Origin: Campylobacterota bacterium
Lineage (GTDB): Bacteria; Campylobacterota; Campylobacteria; Campylobacterales; JALSKU01
Assembly (NCBI GenBank): GCA_013153915.1
Contig: JAADDL010000088.1
Coordinates: forward strand, 1-9,937
DNA length: 9,937 nucleotides
Reading direction: 5' to 3'
Positions 6,456 through 9,937 of this stretch are shown piece by piece (positions within the stretch are counted from its first letter, which is position 1; each line of letters begins with the position of its first letter). A model generated the notes under the pieces. It was not told the origin of the DNA, did not search any database, and worked only from the letters and a program-made list of their open reading frames with translations. A program made the position numbers and the translations under genes.

Positions 6456-7709
6456 ATAGAGAAAAAAGGATATATCAAGTATCGTTAAAATATATAAAAA
6501 GACTTTTTTATATACCGCCGACAAAGAGACAAGCACAAACGCAACTAAAAACCAAAGCGGTGTTTTTACGGATACCGCTACGGTTTTTACATCAAACAAT
6601 CTTACCACTAAGCTATCAAGCAATCCTCCCTCGTTTATCAAATGTAAAAATAGCTCGATAGGGTAAAACAAGACAAAAATCATAGATAAAAAAGGTGAAA
6701 ATAGCTGATAAATATCAAACGAAAAAAACACAAAATGCACGATAGGCATCATCATAAAATATACCCAAAAATTTATCGACAAAAATATTTGCCAAGGCTT
6801 TAACTCCTTGAAATAGTGCAAAAATAAAAATATGTAAAATACTCCGCTTACGGAAAACCAAAAAGAGACGCTAAATAACATCTCGGGATAAAAAGAGACG
6901 ATAAGAACAATCGTTAATACTATAGTTTCAAAAGAGATAATCTTAATGTGCCTTATATACATCACATATCCCAAAACAAGCATGATATAGGCTCTTAGCA
7001 ACGAAGGAGCAAACCCTACAAGCCAAAGATACGCAAAAAGTATAGCCACCGAAACAAATGTCAAATCCAGCTTTTTACTACGATACGGAAAATATCTATC
7101 TTGAAAAACCCGATAAAAAAAAGAGAATATAAAAAATACCATAGAAGCTAAAACCCCCAGATGAAAACCGCTGATAGCTACAAGATGGGAGATACCGAAA
7201 GTCTGTACGGCGTTTCTGGTATTTTTATGAAGGTATGTGCCTAAAAACAAAGCGGAAAACAGTTCTTTTAAATAGCTATTTTCGTGTTGCTTTTTGATAA
7301 AGTTTGATACCTCTTGTCTAAAATTTTTCGCACGGCTAACGATTTTTACGGCGTAAACCGAAGAAAAAAAGCCTTTAAGATAGTCGATAAAACCTATCTT
7401 GTCGGTTCTAACCTTGAGATTTACTACGCAATTTTCCATATCTTTCAAGTGCTTGCCCCATACTATGCCGAAAAATATTTCGCCGTTTTTGTCTTTTAGT
7501 TTTAGTATGGTGTACGGTTTTTTATTTTTGCTAGTTTTCAAAAACTCTTTTAGTACAAATGCGGTAGTTTTGTAGTATTTATCGATTTTTAGCTTTTTAT
7601 AGTTTTGGTACTTTAGGTACAGATTTACCGACAGTATTATGCCTAAGATAAGCAGTAAAAAAAGAGGATCTTTTTTATTTCTAAAAAGAGGAAGTCTTAA
7701 CTCATCCAT
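6429..7709 (-). CDS. comEC: ComEC/Rec2-family DNA uptake channel, short form without lactamase domain
   Basis: This inner-membrane protein of 426 residues is the likely channel that carries single-stranded DNA into the cell during natural transformation. One membrane segment lies near residues 15-31. A soluble, OB-like DUF4131-type segment follows at about 45-125 (TAFVLKEF... ILKLKDKNGEIFF). The competence domain covers about 145-400, with the family signatures SHLVAISGFHLGVL at 174-187 and GFAPSLLRAYIM at 232-243, and several further membrane helices. The C-terminal metallo-beta-lactamase domain of Bacillus-type ComEC (over 700 residues) is absent. Proteins of about 420-440 residues are usual in Campylobacterota, so I read this as complete. 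The ATG at 7709 overlaps the dnaB stop (ATGGATGA), with a weak ribosome-binding site, so translation is probably coupled. From memory, dnaB and comEC are also neighbours in Helicobacter pylori. Confidence 0.9.
   Translation of the reverse strand: MDELRLPLFRNKKDPLFLLLILGIILSVNLYLKYQNYKKLKIDKYYKTTAFVLKEFLKTSKNKKPYTILKLKDKNGEIFFGIVWGKHLKDMENCVVNLKVRTDKIGFIDYLKGFFSSVYAVKIVSRAKNFRQEVSNFIKKQHENSYLKELFSALFLGTYLHKNTRNAVQTFGISHLVAISGFHLGVLASMVFFIFSFFYRVFQDRYFPYRSKKLDLTFVSVAILFAYLWLVGFAPSLLRAYIMLVLGYVMYIRHIKIISFETIVLTIVLIVSFYPEMLFSVSFWFSVSGVFYIFLFLHYFKELKPWQIFLSINFWVYFMMMPIVHFVFFSFDIYQLFSPFLSMIFVLFYPIELFLHLINEGGLLDSLVVRLFDVKTVAVSVKTPLWFLVAFVLVSLSAVYKKVFLYILTILDISFFLYLLYRYAFG
6491..6514. repeat. AT-only perfect inverted repeat, 10-bp arms with 4-nt loop
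   Basis: TATATAAAAA and TTTTTATATA flank GACT, 36 bp after the glmS stop and inside the 3' part of comEC. It is the only hairpin-like element seen near the convergent gene ends. With no G-C pairs in the stem, and CCGCCG rather than U residues after it on the plus strand, it is a poor intrinsic terminator for glmS. On the minus strand it is followed by TTTTAAC, but it lies within comEC. A role in slowing polymerase is only a guess. Confidence 0.35.
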
Positions 7710-9129
7710 CTAATCCGGAAGGTATCTCTATGTTTGCTTCTTTGATATCCTCATACACTATCTCCGGAGGCATTGAGCCTTGGTCGACAAATCTAGTGCA
7801 ACTCTTTTGGAAGATAAGGTCGGCAACTCCCACGGGACCGTTTCTGTTTTTACCGATAATTATCTCAGCCTCTTCTTCGGGTTTTGAGAAAAACGTACTT
7901 TTATACTCTTTCCCCTCTTGTCTAGCCTTCATCTCCTTTTCTTTCTCTTCTCTTATCCTATAGACTGCGTCTCTATAGACAAAAAGTATAAGATCGGCAT
8001 CTTGCTCTATAGCTCCCGACTCCCTCAAATCGCTAAGCATAGGTCTTTTATCGCTTCTGCTTTCAAGACTTCTGTTTAGCTGAGAAAGAGCGATGATAGG
8101 CATATTCAACTCTCTTGCCAAAAGCTTCAAGCCTCTGCTTATCTCTGAGACTTCAAGGTGTCTATCTTTGTTGCCGCTTGAACTCATAAGCTGTAGATAG
8201 TCTATAATCGCAAGAGATATTTCAGGATGAGCGGATTTTAACTTTCTAAGTTTGCTTCTAACATGATGGATATCAACCAAGCCGTTATCGTCCACAAAAA
8301 GCTTAGACTTACTCATTTCATCCATTGCACTTGAGAGTCTGCTCCACTCATCGTCGCTCAAATCCCCTATCTTTAACTTTTGCATCGGTATAGATGTTAT
8401 GGAGCTTAACATCCTTATCATAAGCTGTTCCGCCGGCATCTCAAGAGAAAATATCGCCACTCCTCTTCCGTCTTTTAGAGCTTTTTCGGCGATATTTAGA
8501 GCAAAACTGGTCTTTCCCATAGCTGGTCTTGCCGCTATGATGACAAGGTCGCCCTCTCCAAAACCCGTTGTCAATTCGTTTAACTGTCTAAAGCCGGTAT
8601 CTACTCCGACCACACCTTGGTTGCCTCTTTCTTTCATCTCTTTGATATGCTTTAAGGTAGCCTCCACCACTTCGGGTGAATCCCTAAAATCACCGCTATT
8701 TGTTTCGGCGCTTATCTTATAGAGCTTTTGCTGGATCAAATCAAGCACCTCTTTTGTAGGCAAATCTTGCTCTATAGCCACCTCTTTAATCTCGCTTGTT
8801 AAAGATATAAGCTCTCTTTTTATGGATTTTTCTTTTATCTCATCAACATAAGCCGAAGTACTTGATAGCGGACTAGTAGAGAGTATCTCCAAAAACGCTT
8901 CTTCGTCAAATCTATTTTTCTGCTTGAGTATCTTTCTTAAAAACTCCTCATCGATTGGCTTATCATCCCTTTCGCACTCTATCATAGCCTCAAAAAGATA
9001 TCTATGAAAAGGTAGATAAAAATCTTTCGGCTGTAACTTCTCGGCAACGCTTTCAAAAATATTCGGGTCAAATATGATGGAACTAAGTACGGCTTTTTCG
9101 ATATTGATACTATTTAAAACATCACTCAT
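7702..9129 (-). CDS. dnaB: Replicative DNA helicase DnaB
   Basis: DnaB is the hexameric, ATP-driven 5'-3' helicase that unwinds the replication fork and recruits primase. The protein has 475 residues. The N-terminal helical domain is at about 5-105 (NIEKAVLSSIIFDP). The linker runs to about 175, and the RecA-like ATPase domain follows. That domain has Walker A RPAMGKTS at 201-208, FSLEMP at 227-232, Walker B AIIDYLQLM at 307-315, ALSQLNRSLE at 347-356, LRESGAIEQDADLI at 368-381 and the arginine finger in GKNRNGPVG at 426-434. Between VYRD and EIIIGK there is a charged insertion of about 30 residues (about 390-421) compared with E. coli DnaB. The H. pylori protein is also known for an insertion in this region. 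The ATG at 9129 overlaps the ispG stop (ATGAGTGA), with GGAG and GGA upstream. There is no sign of an intein. Confidence 0.98.
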   Translation of the reverse strand: MSDVLNSINIEKAVLSSIIFDPNIFESVAEKLQPKDFYLPFHRYLFEAMIECERDDKPIDEEFLRKILKQKNRFDEEAFLEILSTSPLSSTSAYVDEIKEKSIKRELISLTSEIKEVAIEQDLPTKEVLDLIQQKLYKISAETNSGDFRDSPEVVEATLKHIKEMKERGNQGVVGVDTGFRQLNELTTGFGEGDLVIIAARPAMGKTSFALNIAEKALKDGRGVAIFSLEMPAEQLMIRMLSSITSIPMQKLKIGDLSDDEWSRLSSAMDEMSKSKLFVDDNGLVDIHHVRSKLRKLKSAHPEISLAIIDYLQLMSSSGNKDRHLEVSEISRGLKLLARELNMPIIALSQLNRSLESRSDKRPMLSDLRESGAIEQDADLILFVYRDAVYRIREEKEKEMKARQEGKEYKSTFFSKPEEEAEIIIGKNRNGPVGVADLIFQKSCTRFVDQGSMPPEIVYEDIKEANIEIPSGLDG

Positions 9130-9937
9130 TTTCCATCTCCGAAGCTACTTTTTCAACCTCTTTGACAAATCTATCCACAAGCTCACTCTCTTTAAGTTTC
9201 GCCACTATCTCGCCTCTTTTGATGATAAGACCTCCGTTTTTTCCGAAAGCTATCGCTACATCCGCGCCTTTTGCCTCACCCAAAGCGTTTACCGCACATC
9301 CCATCACGGAAACGTTTAAAGGCGCTTTGATATCCAAAAGAGCCAACCTCTCCTCAACCTCTTCCACGGCTTTTACAAGGTCGGACTCTATCCTACCGCA
9401 AGTAGGACACGAAATGATATTGACGCCGTTTTTCGCCACTCCGCTATCTTTTAGTATGGCTCTAGCAACCTCTATCTCTTTTTCAAGCTCGCCCGTGATA
9501 GAGACTCTCATAGTATCTCCGATACCCTCAAGCAACAAAGTTCCAAGAGCTATGGAGGATTTTATCGTAGAGTGAAAAAGAGTGCCCGCCTCGGTTACTC
9601 CAAGATGAAAAGGGTAAGGCACGAGAGGTCTTAACATCCTGTAAGCCTCAACCGTTCTTTCAACATCACTAGCTTTTAAAGATATCTTAAAATTAGTAAA
9701 TCCCAAATCTTCAAGATATTTGATATTGTAAAGTGCTGATTCAACCATACCTTTGGCGCTTTGCCCGTACTTTAACTCAAACTTCTCTTCAAGACTGCCG
9801 CTATTGACTCCTATCCTTATGGGTATGGCTCTCTCTTCACAAGCCTTAACCACCTCTTTAACTCTCTTTTTATCGCCTATATTTCCGGGATTTATACGGA
9901 TACAATCCACACTTTTCGCCGCTATCAACGCAAAACG
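9122..9937 (-). CDS. ispG: 4-hydroxy-3-methylbut-2-en-1-yl diphosphate synthase IspG, C-terminal part (cut by right window edge)
   Basis: IspG (GcpE) is the [4Fe-4S] enzyme of the MEP isoprenoid pathway that reduces methylerythritol cyclodiphosphate to HMBPP. The frame is open to the right edge, reading RFALIAAKSVDCIRINPGN, so the true start and roughly the first 80 residues are outside the window. The TTG at 9928 is internal to the protein and is not a start. Visible family motifs are CIRINPGNIG, PIRIGVNSGSLE, PFHLGVTEAG and GIGDTMRVS. The cluster cysteines are in SCPTCGR and VMGCAVNALGEA, and the Glu of GEA is present. The C terminus is the compact bacterial form. The gene is first in a coupled ispG-dnaB-comEC run, and its stop overlaps the dnaB start by 8 bp. 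Isoprenoids are needed for the quinone side chain and the undecaprenyl carrier. Confidence 0.96.
   Translation of the reverse strand, partial: RFALIAAKSVDCIRINPGNIGDKKRVKEVVKACEERAIPIRIGVNSGSLEEKFELKYGQSAKGMVESALYNIKYLEDLGFTNFKISLKASDVERTVEAYRMLRPLVPYPFHLGVTEAGTLFHSTIKSSIALGTLLLEGIGDTMRVSITGELEKEIEVARAILKDSGVAKNGVNIISCPTCGRIESDLVKAVEEVEERLALLDIKAPLNVSVMGCAVNALGEAKGADVAIAFGKNGGLIIKRGEIVAKLKESELVDRFVKEVEKVASEMENE

Noticed and set aside
6491..6514. Intrinsic terminator for glmS.
   Set aside because: The stem has no G-C pairs and is not followed by a U-run on the plus strand, so it is listed only as an inverted repeat.
6429..7709. ComEC as a truncated pseudogene.
   Set aside because: The frame is intact, both family signatures are present, and about 420-440 residues without a lactamase domain is usual in this phylum.
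8213..8218. Plus-strand TATAAT within dnaB, a possible antisense promoter.
   Set aside because: There is no matching -35 and no reading frame or RNA structure behind it. One such hexamer is expected by chance in AT-rich DNA.
7702..9129. An intein in DnaB.
   Set aside because: Walker A, Walker B and the flanking motifs are continuous at normal spacing. The only extra segment is about 30 charged residues, far too short for an intein.
9074..9575. Plus-strand frames of 81 and 137 residues opposite dnaB and ispG.
   Set aside because: They are antisense to strongly conserved proteins, rich in Ser/Phe/Thr as expected of shadow frames, and have no recognisable motif.

Overview
The window looks like an ordinary chromosomal stretch from a member of the Campylobacterota (formerly Epsilonproteobacteria). 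It most resembles the free-living, Sulfurimonas-like lineages rather than host-restricted Helicobacter or Campylobacter. The reasons are an AT-rich sequence with heavy ATA/AGA/AAA codon use, promoters with a good TATAAT -10 box but no clear -35, a futalosine-pathway menaquinone gene (mqnE), a short ComEC without the metallo-beta-lactamase domain placed directly after dnaB, and a GlnD-type nitrogen sensor. The genus cannot be fixed from the sequence alone. Coding density is very high: the only intergenic gap above about 10 bp is the 94-bp divergent region at 284-377.

Layout: (1) 1-283, minus strand, is the 5' part of mqnE, cut by the window edge. (2) 284-377 is a divergent promoter region with two TATAAT boxes facing away from each other. 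(3) 378-6455, plus strand, is a tight four-gene run: an AzgA/PbuG-type purine permease, a Gpt-like purine phosphoribosyltransferase, a GlnD-type PII uridylyltransferase starting at TTG, and glmS, which overlaps the end of glnD by 13 bp. (4) 6429-9937, minus strand, is a translationally coupled run read leftwards: ispG (5' end cut by the right edge), dnaB and comEC, with 8-bp start/stop overlaps at both junctions. The two runs converge, and glmS and comEC overlap tail to tail by 27 bp.

Functionally, the permease and phosphoribosyltransferase form a purine import-and-trapping pair. GlnD reads cellular glutamine, and GlmS spends glutamine to make glucosamine-6-phosphate for the cell wall and LPS. 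The minus-strand run combines isoprenoid precursor synthesis (IspG), the replicative helicase (DnaB) and the DNA-uptake channel (ComEC). I found no mobile element, CRISPR array, tRNA, rRNA or defence system, and I do not see a new biological system here. The points most worth a second look are a near-consensus sigma-70 promoter inside glnD ahead of glmS, the diverged first ACT domain and A-tract-rich linker of GlnD, the charged insertion in DnaB, and the convergent glmS/comEC overlap with no terminator.
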